Assembly: GCA_000969725.1 (NCBI GenBank)
Contig: JXSR01S017779.1
Strand: one strand, 5' to 3'
From: Ophiothrix spiculata
Lineage: Eukaryota; Echinodermata; Ophiuroidea; Amphilepidida; Ophiotrichidae
Length of the DNA: 33,892 nt
Shown: positions 1 through 9,629 of the stretch, piece after piece
Layout of the letters: each line of letters opens with the position of its first letter
How positions within the stretch are numbered: position 1 is the stretch's first letter
Program-made: the position numbers and the translations under genes
Notes under the pieces: generated by a model
Told to the model about the DNA's origin: nothing
The model's database searches: none
The model's input: only the letters and a program-made list of their open reading frames with translations

Positions 1-241
1 TGAATCGGTCAATCCGCTTTGATTTTATGAGCAATTTTGTATTTCAGAGCAGCCTATATGTTACTGTGTAAAATTAATTATGGTTACCATAATAAGACAC
101 GTTTTCATATATACCTCCAAAACGGAACATAACTCAGCTGTGAAATTTCACATGGGTTATGAGAATAACATGAGCAAAATATTGGTACTAAAATCTCAAA
201 AAGTTTGAAATAAGTTGAGGCAATCGGACCATGTCCTTTAA
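1..241. mobile_element. TTAA-type TIR element, right part (AGGAGCATGGTCC family)
   Basis: The segment runs off the left edge and ends at a TTAA (238-241). Its last bases, CAATCGGACCATGTCC, are the inverted form of the terminus seen at 3425 and 19075. Its inner part (AAAACGGAACATA, CTCAAAAAGTTTGAAA) recurs at 12.65-12.83 kb, and the phrase TTGATTTTATGAGCAATTTT recurs at 3.53 kb. This shows a dispersed non-autonomous family with at least five pieces in this window. The TTAA at its end is shared with the next element. Family assignment (Kolobok-like or piggyBac-like, from the TTAA target) is inference. Confidence 0.7.
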
Positions 242-379
242 CCCTTTCGATCCGATAGAACGCCTCAGCGTTTCCTAAGGAGCATACGAGAGAACGCTCA
301 GGCGTTCCAATTTGTATTGAGTGTTGATTAATTCAGTCTGGGCTATATACCCATATATGACAATTCAGGACTGAAAGGG
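242..379. mobile_element. 138-bp TTAA-flanked MITE, piggyBac-like
   Basis: The element starts CCCTTTCGATCC and ends GGACTGAAAGGG, giving ~12-bp TIRs with two mismatches. It is bounded by TTAA at 238-241 and 380-383. The CCC...GGG ends with a TTAA duplication are typical of piggyBac-type non-autonomous elements. Inside, GAACGCCTCAGCGTT (258-272) and AACGCTCAGGCGTTC (about 293-307) are inverted copies with one mismatch. Each can also fold as a small hairpin. No coding capacity. Confidence 0.75.
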
Positions 380-554
380 TTAAGGTTCTAACCATTATAC
401 TGCTCAGTAAAAAGCAAAGAAGTACAGTAGGAAATTGTTGTTGAATAACATTCAGGACCCCACATTTAATTCCAAATGTATTTATGTAGGAAAGTATATG
501 TGTGCATTTTAGTGCATTTGCTTCATAAAAGAAAGTTTTGAGAAGAATCTGTGC

Positions 555-975
555 GCTGCTCTGGCTTAGTGAGAGGAAAGTCGCAAATCTACATTTTGAA
601 TAACTGACATCGAAAGTAAAAATAGGGTGAAGAAGTCAAATATCGTTTTTTGACATAAAACGCCTTCATGCATAAGTGTTTACCTAAAGTTTTGAAGGTC
701 AACTTTACCTGGAAGTGCAATTATTCACAGTTAATTGATTACATGTTGCTATTTTACTCCGAAGTAATCAGTATCTTTGAAAAATCGAATTGCAGCTAAT
801 TTTTATTGCAATATATACAGTGGACTACTTTGGATTTTGATCTCTAAATGAATAATGGAGAAAGAAAGTGTGACATATTATATATCATTCAAAAGTTGAG
901 ATTATAGAGCATTAAAATATGTCATAAACTCAATTTTGAAATTTGCGACTTTCCTCTCATTTTACCAGAGCACCC
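555..975. mobile_element. ~420-bp MITE with GGTGCTCTGG-type TIRs
   Basis: The left end (555-588, containing GCTCTGGCTTAGTGAGAGG) and right end (about 943-975) are inverted repeats of ~33 bp sharing TGAGAGGAAAGTCGCAAAT exactly. The interior is AT-rich and non-coding. The right half recurs at 9630-9764, including GTGTGACATATTATATATCA-like sequence and the same terminus, so the family is dispersed. I could not settle a target-site duplication or superfamily. Confidence 0.75.
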
Positions 976-1035
976 CTCATTGATATAGTTATAATATGGT
1001 TATAATTCTTCATTCCAACTGTTTTAACTTACCTC

Positions 1036-1292
1036 CAGTGTTCCCGCTAAGGATTTTGACTTTGTGCCAAAGCGACATAAAAGAAAAAAAAATACATCTC
1101 CCCATTGCCAATGTCGGAAAGAGCATCTCAAAAATGAGAGTAATTTGAATATAATCTGAAAAAAACTGAAATAAGTGAACGTTGTGTATAACCAAAACCC
1201 TATTTTTGACTTTTTGTTTTGTTCACCCCTTGCGCCATTTTTAAAAATCTTCTGCGCCAATTTCGCGACATACGGCCTTAGCGGGAACACTG
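1036..1292. mobile_element. 257-bp hAT-like MITE with 8-bp TSD
   Basis: The TIR CAGTGTTCCCGCTAAGG is perfect for 17 bp at both ends (1036-1052 and the inverted copy ending at 1292). The flanks are CTTACCTC (1028-1035) and CTTACTTC (1293-1300), an 8-bp target duplication with one mismatch. CAGTG termini plus an 8-bp TSD are the hAT signature. The short open frame across it on the minus strand has no recognisable domain and is a by-product of the element. Non-autonomous, fairly old given the TSD mismatch. Confidence 0.9.
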
Positions 1293-1300
1293 CTTACTTC

Positions 1301-2440
1301 TATTTTTAATCATATCTAGTAATATTGCTTTGAGGGTAATGCATTATTACTCAAATGATTTCTTACAAACAATCCCATAGGCAGCAATACCTGATGGGTA
1401 GCATGAAATAGCTAATCTTGATTCAAGTGATCTGGGCTGACTACATCAACTTTGGTATGTTATATTAAACAAAAGCAGTGATTTGTCTAGGTCATGTAAG
1501 GCTTGCTAAAACAACATTATCTTTTCTTTAAATTCAAATTTTAGCATTTCAAACCTATATAATCAACTGGTCTTTTCTTATTGGTCCAAAAGTTTTCCAC
1601 ATTGATTTGACCGACAGAGGGTGCTATTTATACCCACCAGTAAAACCATGTGAGTGAGCCAGCATACACTCACTCACACGCTCTACAGCCACAGACAGTA
1701 ACAGTATTAGTGTCAGGGCTATCATAACGATCTATATAGCAGATATCGCTAACAGCTGCAGCTAAAGATGCGCATTTATTTGTAATACAAAATGCAGTGT
1801 GTTAAGCTTAAAGATCCCCTCCCTACTTAACCATTCAAAAGAAATTGACTTTGAAAGCTAATGACCATCAACATTCTCTTCTATTATTTATCAGTACTTT
1901 TGATTGACCAAAGAGCCTGGCAATGGATTGTACAGACACGATTTGAGAGTCATTTCTCCGTACCTAGGATTTTTGGTGCCATTTTGCACCTTCTTACTAA
2001 ACCCAGACTCTTCCTACTTAACCATCAACCAGAAATGAGTTTTGATAGCCGATGACTTTCACTGTCTATTTTTTCTATTTTGACATGTAGGATAGCGTGA
2101 TCAGGGGAATGGTACAGGATTTGATATCTGAAAAATTCAAAATCATTTGACTGTGGAGATATTCTATTTGCAACACAGTAGAATCAACTATGTTTTGACT
2201 ATATGGACTGTTTTCACAGCCACATGTATATTAATTAAAGCTTATGAGACAAAAGTTCACTTTTTGTACATCTTCAAAATTAATCCAATAATCAGTAGCG
2301 TAGCAAAACTTTTTGGACAAGAGGCGGAACATATTTCTTCTCAATCTTTCCCAGTGTCACATTTCTTCAAAAAGGTTTTCCAGTAATTCTCATTTTTACT
2401 CAATTTTCAAGCCCGATCTTTTTTCAGTCAGCTTTGTTCA
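1301..2440. other. Mostly unassigned AT-rich interval
   Basis: No convincing repeat ends or exon are seen across this kilobase. TATTTATA (1625-1632) is followed about 30 bp later by a GTGAGTGAGCC stretch and a CACTCACTCACAC run (about 1665-1680), the spacing expected of a TATA-type promoter. No open frame downstream resembles a known protein. CAGTAGCGTAGC at 2293 looks like a hAT-type terminus, but no partner end was found. Confidence 0.3.
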
Positions 2441-2816
2441 CAGGGGCTTAACCAGCTTTGACCGTCCAGGGTGGGGTGGGGGATTTGGGGTAGTGCAAGA
2501 CTCAAGAGGCTTCCTGATTTTTGTACAGGCTTGGAGGCAGTGATGGCACTAAGCTAAAAAGGGTGCGCAAAAATATTTGGACAAATTTGTTTATTTTAGC
2601 TAAAAACGCCTATTTTTGGATGAAATAAAGGTTTCTTTCTTCTTTCCTTCCTTTTCTCTTTTCCTTCCCCTTTTCCCTCTTTTTTCCCTTTCTCTTCTTC
2701 CTTCTTCCCTCTTTCTCTTCTTCTTCCCTTCCCATTTTTTTTTTCTCTCCTTCTCGATTGTTTGCGTCCGGCTGGGCAAGTTGCCCCCCCCCTTCCCCCC
2801 ATCGGTTACGCCCCTG
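2441..2816. mobile_element. 376-bp hAT-like element with perfect 8-bp TSD
   Basis: The left end CAGGGGCTTAACC and right end GGTTACGCCCCTG are inverted repeats. The 8-bp flanks TTTGTTCA (2433-2440 and 2817-2824) match perfectly, so the borders are certain to the base. The interior holds a ~125-bp pure polypyrimidine tract (about 2632-2756) followed by C-runs. The same layout, with the tract as polypurine, is seen in the related copy 28984-29476, so the asymmetric tract belongs to the family. The predicted Phe/Ser/Leu-rich and Lys/Arg/Glu-rich frames here are translations of this tract, not genes. Confidence 0.92.
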
Positions 2817-3096
2817 TTTGTTCAGAGGGAAAAACGTCTACTTGGGAATTCTTCTCCCCTTTTCTTCTCTGTCTCAAACCCCTATTTTGGTACTCATCTC
2901 ATTTTTAGTCCTTGCTTTTTTTCCTGGTCAATCATCGTCCAAGAGGTGGATGGATCCGGGGATCAGAATCAGAATTTTGAGCCTAAATCAGAATTATGGT
3001 CCACATTTACCACCATAAACAAGGTCATATTGACAATTTATGTTATTCAAATTAAATTAGGCTTTTCTGAATTAGACAATAAATCATACCCTAGCC

Positions 3097-3261
3097 AAGA
3101 ATGTTTTCAAAATCCTTAAATCATACCCAAATCTTATTTTTAAATCAGCCCCAGAATGTTTTCAAAATCCTTGAATCATACCCAAATCTTATTTTTAAAT
3201 CAGCCCCAGAATGTTTTCAAAATCCTTGAATCATACCCAAATCTTATTTTTAAATCAGCCC
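3097..3261. repeat. 55-bp minisatellite, 3 units
   Basis: Three head-to-tail units at 3097-3151, 3152-3206 and 3207-3261, each reading AGAATGTTTTCAAAATCC then ATCATACCCAAATC then AAATCAGCCCC. Units 2 and 3 are identical or nearly so and unit 1 has a few changes, so the last duplication is recent. No coding potential. Confidence 0.93.
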
Positions 3262-3424
3262 CCTACCCCCAAAAAATCCCATTTGCTTGGTTTTTATGCT
3301 TTTGATAAACTAAATGCAATGCATGCATTATGAGCCTCTACCATTGAAAAAGAAACCCTTTTCCATGTTTGTTAGTCACATCTGAATACAAGTTGCCCAT
3401 GGATTTACATAAAGACATAAAACA

Positions 3425-3600
3425 TTAATGGTACATGGTCCGATTTTCAAATTTTAGTTTTCGCTTTCATATGAAAGATCACTACTTAAGATGCTTCAAT
3501 TTCAAATTTCAGTTAAATCGGAACAACCATTTTGATTTTATGAGCAATTTTGTATTTTCCATTTGCTTATACTTTACTGTGTAAATAATATTATGACGAT
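3425..3600. mobile_element. Left part of AGGAGCATGGTCC-family TTAA element
   Basis: Begins TTAA-TGGTACATGGTCCGAT, matching the inverted end of the piece at 1-241 and of the full copy at 19079-19387. The shared internal phrase TTGATTTTATGAGCAATTTT and TTTACTGTGTAAA-type sequence continue to about 3595. The right end is missing or too diverged to see. Confidence 0.6.
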
Positions 3601-4013
3601 GCTGTTGACAAGAATTAAAACCATGGTTTAGCTAAACACCTTTCTGGAATACAGGCCAAACAGTCTAATGGTTGAAATATGCTGGAAAATTAAGGCTAGG
3701 AAAACATTTTTAACTGCTCAACCACACAATGTAGGCCTAATATAGGCCTAAAAAATTGTTTGATTGGTGTAACCTGACCAACCCTATTTTTACCGTCGCC
3801 CCTAAATATTTTATTTTTTGTTTATAGATTTCCGTCCTCCAAATCACAAATTTGATGGGAATTGATTCATTGGGGCCCGAGATATGGCTTGCAGGACATT
3901 CAAAATGACAAATAAAAGATGTGTTACAGAAAAAGTGAAGATATTTTTGTATATGTGTCGTATATTTTGTGTTCTTGTATGTGAAACATAGACTTTAAAA
4001 AAATCCGACTTAA

Positions 4014-4361
4014 AGGTGCAATTCATGATTTTGATATGGTCTCTTTTCTTGCTAAATAAAATGAAGAGTACAACATAAATATACACTGAAAATTTCACTT
4101 GATTCTGACTTTTCGTTTCCAAGTTACAAAGCTTTTCAGCATTTTCAAAATCCCCATAGACTACTGTGTTGTAATTACTGTCGGGGCCCCGACAATAATT
4201 AAAAAATGACACATTGTCTCACTTTTCTCAAAAATGCAAGCAGATATGAAAGAATGGTTTGGGGATCGTAACATAAACCACTTGAGGATTCTTATAAGCT
4301 ATAAAACTCAATTTTGATAGAGGTGACCTCGAGGGTGAAAAGTGGATCATGAATTGCCCCT
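4014..4361. mobile_element. 348-bp TTAA-flanked element nested in 3744-4421
   Basis: TIRs AGGTGCAATTCATGAT / AGGGGCAATTCATGAT are bounded by TTAA at 4010-4013 and 4362-4365. The ends share the AGG...CCT plus TTAA layout of the elements at 11136, 19079 and 22697. The interior carries a strong palindrome at 4173-4200 (see separate entry). Non-coding. Confidence 0.85.
4173..4200. other. 28-bp near-perfect palindrome
   Basis: The core TGTCGGGGCCCCGACA (4179-4194) is a perfect 16-bp palindrome. It extends to 28 bp (AATTA on the left, TAATT on the right) with one mismatched pair. It lies in the middle of the TTAA element 4014-4361. Such a GC-rich palindrome in AT-rich DNA could form a cruciform or bind a symmetric dimer; function unknown. 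Confidence 0.8.
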
Positions 4362-4421
4362 TTAATTACCTACCCTATTTTTTTCTATGTTACGCGAATC
4401 AAACAATTGTTTTTTAGGCCT

Positions 4422-4652
4422 CAGTGTGATTAAAAAGATCACTGACCATCCATGAGTTGAACCTGGAACTTCAACATTACTTTATAATTTATAAAGGAAT
4501 ATGAACAATAAATTCATATTACAAACTTCATCCCATAAAACAGTAAATTGCACTGTAAAAATATGACTATACATCACTAACTTATATATTACAGGTCATA
4601 TGATATCTAGGTCATACATAGCAAACATGGTATATCCCCTAATCTGAATATT
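4422..4652. other. No feature recognised
   Basis: AT-rich sequence (about 65-70% A+T by eye) without repeat ends, tandem units or exon-like frame. Confidence 0.4.
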
Positions 4653-4751
4653 ATGCAATTGGTATCTACGATGCAATACTATATCATGAAATTGATACCT
4701 ACGATGCAATACTATATCATGAAATTGCCATCGACGATGCAATACCTGTCT
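4653..4751. repeat. 33-bp tandem repeat, 3 units
   Basis: Units at 4653-4685, 4686-4718 and 4719-4751. Each carries an ATGAAATTG-like start, then ACGATGCAATAC; the first two end ACTATATC. The array sits beside the candidate regulatory island at 4755-4910. No coding meaning seen. Confidence 0.88.
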
Positions 4752-4754
4752 ATG

Positions 4755-4910
4755 CAAGCAAGCCAGCCAGCCAGCACCACATGACTCTGATGATGTGGTG
4801 ATGTTTACGTTCTCTTACCTGGTTGTCATCACCAGTATTAAATCGCATCTGATAGCTACGGGGTTGGTAGGCTGCCTGGCGCCAGGTATTTACCTGCCCA
4901 TCATGTTAAT
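4755..4910. promoter_or_regulatory. Non-repetitive island with 12-bp palindrome CCTGGCGCCAGG
   Basis: This stretch is less AT-rich than its surroundings and lacks repeat ends. It contains CCTGGCGCCAGG (4875-4886) and the inverted words TGGTGATG (about 4797) and TCATCACCA (about 4827). The core TGGCGCCA recurs at 6035 and 10432 in two similar islands. The resemblance to an enhancer is inference from motif clustering only. Confidence 0.3.
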
Positions 4911-5929
4911 ATCAAGGTGCACTTAGCCACATGGTGAGCTAGTATGTGTATTCTACACCTGTGAGGGAGAAAGCACCAGACATGCTGAAATTAGTCAACT
5001 TGTCTTCTGTCAAAATTTGGTTCATTTTAAGGTCATGGATGGAACTACCAAAACAATGCTGGATATTTCCCCAGGGGTGGGGGACTGAAATATCTTGATG
5101 TATAAACACATGAACAAAGGTTTTCAAAATACACCCTAAACAAATTTTATCTTTCCTTGAAAAAATGTCAGAGTTAAAAATACCCCTTTTTTTCGAATGT
5201 TAGTGTTTTTGTTAAACACCCCATTTTGTTGAAAATTAAACACAATCATTGCTTTCTGTGTTGCTCAGAAAAAATGACCCCTTTTTCCTTGTTTTTGTGT
5301 GCACACATGTGTACATTTATATAACTTGAGTGGACCCTGGGTTATTTCATTATTTTCTCAATGTTTTCTGTTTTAAGAGAAAACCATATTTCACTTCATT
5401 TTTGTTTCACTGATTGATTTTTCTCATTTGATTGTGATTTTTTTTTTGATTAAAATTTGTCATTGCAATTAAAATTCATGAAATATAAAAATATTCTATG
5501 AAGATTTGGACTAAATTCCACCAAAAAAGGTAAATAGAAATTGGGTTATTTCTAACTATATGTCTTCAAACTCTTTGTTCATAACTTGTGTAATACAATT
5601 ATATGAAACATCTTGGAAAAAGTGGTTTGAAATTGGAAAAGATTTCATTGAGCTTTCATGTACAAAGCTAATCCCTTATTTACCAAGCGTAATGTTGGTA
5701 CGAAAGATTACAAATCTGAGCTAATTTTCCAAAGTGCTAATCAGCTAAACCATTCTCTATCTCATATAGGCATCATTTAAATACCAACAACAAAACTTTG
5801 AATCATTGACATTTTCGGGAAAACTAGTGCAATGACTTCTAGTCAAAGAAACTTTGTGAATCAACATGAGCTAGCCATGCAAACACACAAATCAAAATGT
5901 AACATTAGACATCAGTGATGTCTTGTTTC
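4911..5929. other. No gene; AT-rich DNA
   Basis: About 1 kb without clear element borders. The part at roughly 5070-5310 (CACCCTAAACAAATTTT, ACCCCTTTTTTTCG, ATGACCCCTTTTTCC) has the feel of an old degraded repeat, but I see no second copy in the window. Confidence 0.35.
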
Positions 5930-6050
5930 TCTCATACCTGTTGACACCATTTCTCATCAACACTGATCCATCTAACAACTTTGTAGGTCACCATAGCGAT
6001 GATGAGTAACCGTGGTGATAGTTAGTGCATCGGTTGGCGCCAGCAATCTT
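5930..6050. promoter_or_regulatory. Non-repetitive island with TGGCGCCA and paired GCGAT/GTGAT motifs
   Basis: Contains ACCATAGCGATGA (about 5990) followed by AACCGTGGTGATAG (about 6008) and TGGCGCCA (6035-6042). The island at 10420-10540 has the same order of related words (ACCATGGCGATA then ACCGTGGCGATA) and TGGCGCCA. The CACCAT-N-GCGAT half resembles an RFX X-box half site. Regulatory role is inference. Confidence 0.3.
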
Positions 6051-6263
6051 ACACCAGTCAAGAGCGACTCTGGATGATGGCTGGCTAGTCAAGTTTGGCA
6101 GGCAGGTTGATACAGGAGTGTCTGGTCTAGGAAATCACTGAGAGAGAGGGAGGTCTTGACGAACGCACCTGTGTAAATGAACAAGAGGTGTTCACATTCA
6201 CAACTTTACTTGAAGCAAAGTAAATGTTTCCAAATGTTGTTTAAAAGCAAATTTTTAAAGGTA

Positions 6264-6857
6264 CATCCCAGCTAACACAAAAACGTATTAAAAACATTTC
6301 AAAACCCAACCAATTTAGTTTTAAAAACAAAGTCATGATCCAACGTTTTTAGATCGTCAAAATGTGCTTGTTCTTTCTGCACGACAGTATGGATGATATG
6401 AAGTTGATATTTTGTAACTTTTTTGTTGTGAACCGAACAATTAGTATTAAAATATTTATGCAACACTTTAATCACTTGTTACAGCCATTACACGTAAGTT
6501 TTTATGAAATTTTACTTTCCCAGTTTTGTCGACAAATGAGATTTCATGTCGACATGTCGAAATATGCTTATGTCGACATAAGGCGTGTCTTCAGAAACCT
6601 TACAAAATATTAATGTAATAAAACCCTTTCAAAATGTACTTTAAAACTTCAGCGGATGGTTTTTTAAAACCATTTAAAAACCTTTTAAAGCATTTTAACA
6701 CTTTGGAATAACACTTATGAAGACAACTTTCTTGAGACATCCAAAAAACGTTTTCCAAACAAATTTGAAAAAGGGTTTTTTTTTGGGACGAAGACTAAAT
6801 GAGACAAACTCAGATCCTAACCAAGACATTTCAAAAACAATTTGTGTTTGCTAGGAT
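6264..6857. mobile_element. ~590-bp MITE with ATCCYAGCWAACACAAA ends
   Basis: The left end ATCCCAGCTAACACAAAAA and the inverted right end (ATCCTAGCAAACACAAATTG) form TIRs of at least 20 bp, with further similarity in the CGTTTT-type subterminal sequence. The interior is AT-rich, with three SalI-centred palindromes (6525-6582). The 83-residue frame inside (6362-6613) has no recognisable domain. No certain TSD. Confidence 0.65.
6525..6582. other. Cluster of three GTCGAC-centred palindromes
   Basis: TTTGTCGACAAA (6525-6536), CATGTCGACATG (6545-6556) and CTTATGTCGACATAAG (6567-6582) are all perfect palindromes. They share the core TGTCGACA, with centres 20 and 24 bp apart. They lie inside the MITE 6264-6857. 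A related word, GGTCGACATTAAA, is found near 22.34 kb in another TTAA element. Confidence 0.8.
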
Positions 6858-6962
6858 AAGTGGTGAATGAGTTGGGCACAGTATTTCTTCACTTTTCTTT
6901 CACAAATATGGCCCAGTTAAATCACATCACCAACATTCCTCAAGACTGTGATACAGGCTAGT

Positions 6963-7075
6963 AAGTACCCCCTACCGGGGAGGGGGTACTTAGTGGAAAG
7001 GTGGATGTAGGTACGCACGGCCAAGAATGGTTGTATTTTTAACTTCCCAGGTTTACCAAAGGCTCCTCAAAAATT
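6963..7075. repeat. GGGGGTACTT hairpin and degraded element
   Basis: AAGTACCCCCT (6963-6973) and AGGGGGTACTT (6981-6991) are perfect 11-bp inverted arms around a 7-base loop. The sequence after it (GTGGAAAGGTGGATGTAGG) reads like the inner edge of a G-rich TIR element. It may be distantly related to the element at 13.34-13.70 kb, which ends GAGTACCCCCGGG. Only one end is visible. Confidence 0.45.
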
Positions 7076-7242
7076 TGATAAATGGTTTACATTACGTTTG
7101 CATTTTTCAAAAAAGACCATTTTTTGATTAATGTTTCCTTTGATTTACATATCGGTTGCCAAATTGAGCTTTTAAAGTGCAATTTACATTGTAAAAATGT
7201 ATTGAACGGTCTAGATAATGGTGGTTTAAATTGCCCAAATTA

Positions 7243-7687
7243 TTGGTTTGTCGCCACTTGGTCCAAACCCATTTAGTCCAATGCCAATTAGCCCAATGCC
7301 ATTTGGTCCAAACTCATTTGGTCCTTAACCTGTTAGTCCAATTGCCTGTTTGTCCAAAACCCAGAAGGTCCATAACCTTATATAGTCCTATTAGTTGTTA
7401 GTCCAAATATAGCCTGGTGGTCCAAAACCTATTTAGTCCGTTACCACTTTGTCCAATAATATTTTGATTGCCATTTGGTCCAATGTTAATATTTAGTCCA
7501 GTTATCACTTGGTCCAAAAATATGTTGATTACCATTTAGTCCAAACTAAATGGTTATGGACTTTCTGGGTTTTGGACAATGAGGCAATTGGACTAACAGG
7601 TCATTGGACCAAAAGGGTTTGGAGTACATGGCATTGGATTAAGTGGCATTGGACTAAATGGGTTTGGACCAAGTGGCGACACCCCAA
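7243..7687. mobile_element. 445-bp TA-flanked fold-back element made of TTRGTCCAA words
   Basis: The ends TTGGTTTGTCGCCACTTGG and CCAAGTGGCGACACCCCAA are inverted and flanked by TA (7241-7242, 7688-7689). The interior is an array of about 17 words of the form TT(A/G)GTCCAA spaced ~16-18 nt on the left arm. The polarity then flips at 7531-7552 (CCATTTAG...CTAAATGG) to about 8 inverted words (TTGGACYAA) on the right arm. The Trp/Lys/Thr-rich predicted peptide here is a translation of the array. The TA target suggests a Tc1/mariner-type mobiliser; that is inference. Confidence 0.85.
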
Positions 7688-7714
7688 TAAGAATCCCTGT
7701 TTGCATTACAATTT

Positions 7715-7729
7715 GGGGGGGGGGGGGGT
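7715..7729. repeat. Poly-G run
   Basis: About 15 consecutive G. Similar long G runs occur near 13.36, 14.70 and 29.39 kb, and in each of those cases lie at or near an element end. Confidence 0.8.
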
Positions 7730-7869
7730 CAACTTGTTGTTAAACCATTGCCACAATCAGAAGTTTTACATCTGAACACACACAGTAATCCATAAGTTTT
7801 GCTAAAAATAACAGCATTCCGGCTTTCAAGGAATTCAAAACCCAGAATCATGGAGGCAACAACTATCTA

Positions 7870-8916
7870 CGAGGGTCATTCAAAAAGTTCTACCTGTTGT
7901 ATCATAACTTTTGTGCTATTAAAGGTAGCTACTTGAAAATAGACACAAATATAGCTAAGAATGTTACCTACACATGGTGCAGCCATCATATCAATGTCTT
8001 ATCTAGATTTCTGTAGGTGACTTGAAAACCACAGTAAGTTTCGGTACACCGGAAACGGTGAAATATCAAATGACATTACACCTGAAATTATGTGTGCAGC
8101 TTATGTATGAACGACCATTTGTATACCCAAAATTTATGTAAGTTACAGAACAAATTTGAAACTAAGTGTACCTAACAGTCCAACAAGTCATTTTTCATTG
8201 ATAAAGTAAACTTGTTACAGATTGAAACTACCAAGAATCCCAATATTTGGAAGGATGTGTTGTACCCTCTCAGGTTACGAATATCAGCATAGTGTATTTC
8301 TCTGTAGCGTGACTTTTCCCAATGCATTTTTATGTAAAAAAACAACAGTTAAAGCTACTACATCACATTTTTCAGTCACAAAATTAAATTTGGTTCCCTT
8401 GGTATCTACCATGAACATATTTTAATAATAAATCTTCAAAATGCCACCATTTTACCTATTGTTTTAATAAGGTCAATTTCTTCATAAACTGTGTCTTTGG
8501 AGATTTTAGTATTATTGTTGCAGGGACTATTTGCTCCTATCATTAATATGCTTGTTAATGACCATTATTTTCAGCTTGGGTCAGATTTTTTAATCATCCC
8601 GCATAATTGTATGTTCATGCTTATGTTTTAAACAATTTTCACTTTATAGCAATACTACATGACTATATTATGGCCTTTTCAATTCACTGTACTTGAGCCA
8701 CTTTTAAAATTATTGCACATATTTTGACCGTTTCCGGTGAACCGAAACTTACTGTGGTCTTCAGGTCCTCTACAGAAATCTGTAAAATATATTGATATGA
8801 TTGTTGCATTATGTGTAGATGACATTCTTAACTATATTTTTGCCAATTCTCAAGTAGCTACCTTTATTAGAATAAAAGTTATGATACAAGAGGTAGAACT
8901 TTTTGAATGACCCTCG
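7870..8916. mobile_element. 1,047-bp mariner-like non-autonomous element with ~195-bp TIRs
   Basis: The ends CGAGGGTCATTCAAAAAGTT (left) and its inverse (right) are flanked by TA (7868-7869 and 8917-8918). The terminus GAGGGTCATTCAAAAAGTTC resembles mariner-family TIRs. The inverted arms run to about 8065 and from about 8721, with scattered differences, ending at the shared ACCGGAAACGGT. The 650-bp centre has no transposase motif; the 67-residue frame at 8222-8425 looks random. The flanks CTATC/GATAG also mirror each other, so the insertion target was probably itself palindromic. Confidence 0.88.
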
Positions 8917-8989
8917 TAGATAGTGAATTTTGCCTGTTCATTTTCTGTCACAAAATCAAGCCAAGGTGTTAAACATACTCAAATTATAT

Positions 8990-9629
8990 ACTAGTATCCT
9001 GATATAGATAGAATTGTGTAGAGAATTACACAGCTCTGTTAGGTTTGCTTGTAAAATTTGACAATTTTAGAGAATCAAATTCACTAGACTCATGCTGTTT
9101 GGAAAACCTCACCATAAGTGGCTATATTTGCTGAAAATAAAATGTTGATTAAAAAAAATAGCTGTCCACCTCTAAAAGTTTAACCTTCCCACTGCTGAAG
9201 TGAAACATGGGTAAACTATTGAATTTTTATTTTTTTAAATCACATCTATAGTTATTCTTCTATCTATATGTAAAATTTGGGCAACATATATTACATTTAA
9301 CAGTTTTTATCAAAATATTCTAGAGGTTCTGTACAACTTGCACTACAAATTTTCAACTGTTTGAAAACAATTGCAGATTGTGAAGATATTTATGGAATAA
9401 TTTTAGATTCACAGGAAATATTGCATATTATGTGTGCCATGTTTCAAGTGTATTGCGTATCCAGAAATAATGAACGTTATTGTTTTCTGTGATTGCCTCT
9501 CGTACGTTTCTCTATATAGGCAGATAATTAGTTACAATGCTCAATGGTGCCTAGTGCTTTACACTTTATAGAAGTCGGTTTTGGACAATTCTTTATTTTC
9601 TGATTTGCCTTACATAGTCCCATATATTA
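8990..9629. other. No feature recognised
   Basis: AT-rich, no TIRs or tandem units. The left half of the MITE copy at 9630-9764 may extend into it but is too diverged to delimit. Confidence 0.35.

Larger units (their letters stand above)
3744..4421. mobile_element. ~680-bp TIR element (AGGCCTAAAAAA ends) hosting a nested element
   Basis: The left end AGGCCTAAAAAATTGTTTGA and the right end (inverse of AGGCCTAAAAAACAATTGTT) are TIRs of about 40 bp. They continue through TTGATT(G/C)(G/C)YGTAAC and a CCCTATTTTT stretch on both sides. About half the interior is a separate TTAA element (4014-4361), so this host element is older. Superfamily not determined. Confidence 0.7.

Noticed and set aside
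2293-2440. Second hAT end (CAGTAGCGTAGC) upstream of 2441
   Set aside because: No partner end or TSD found.
2596-3119. Open frames of 68-167 codons on both strands
   Set aside because: They are translations of the polypyrimidine tract of a hAT-like element and its flanks (Phe/Ser/Leu- or Lys/Arg/Glu-rich low complexity).
3844-4212. 122-codon minus-strand frame
   Set aside because: Spans the border of two nested TIR elements; no recognisable motif.
7509-7775. Trp/Lys/Thr-rich 88-codon frame
   Set aside because: Its periodicity is that of the TTGGACTAA word array; not a protein.
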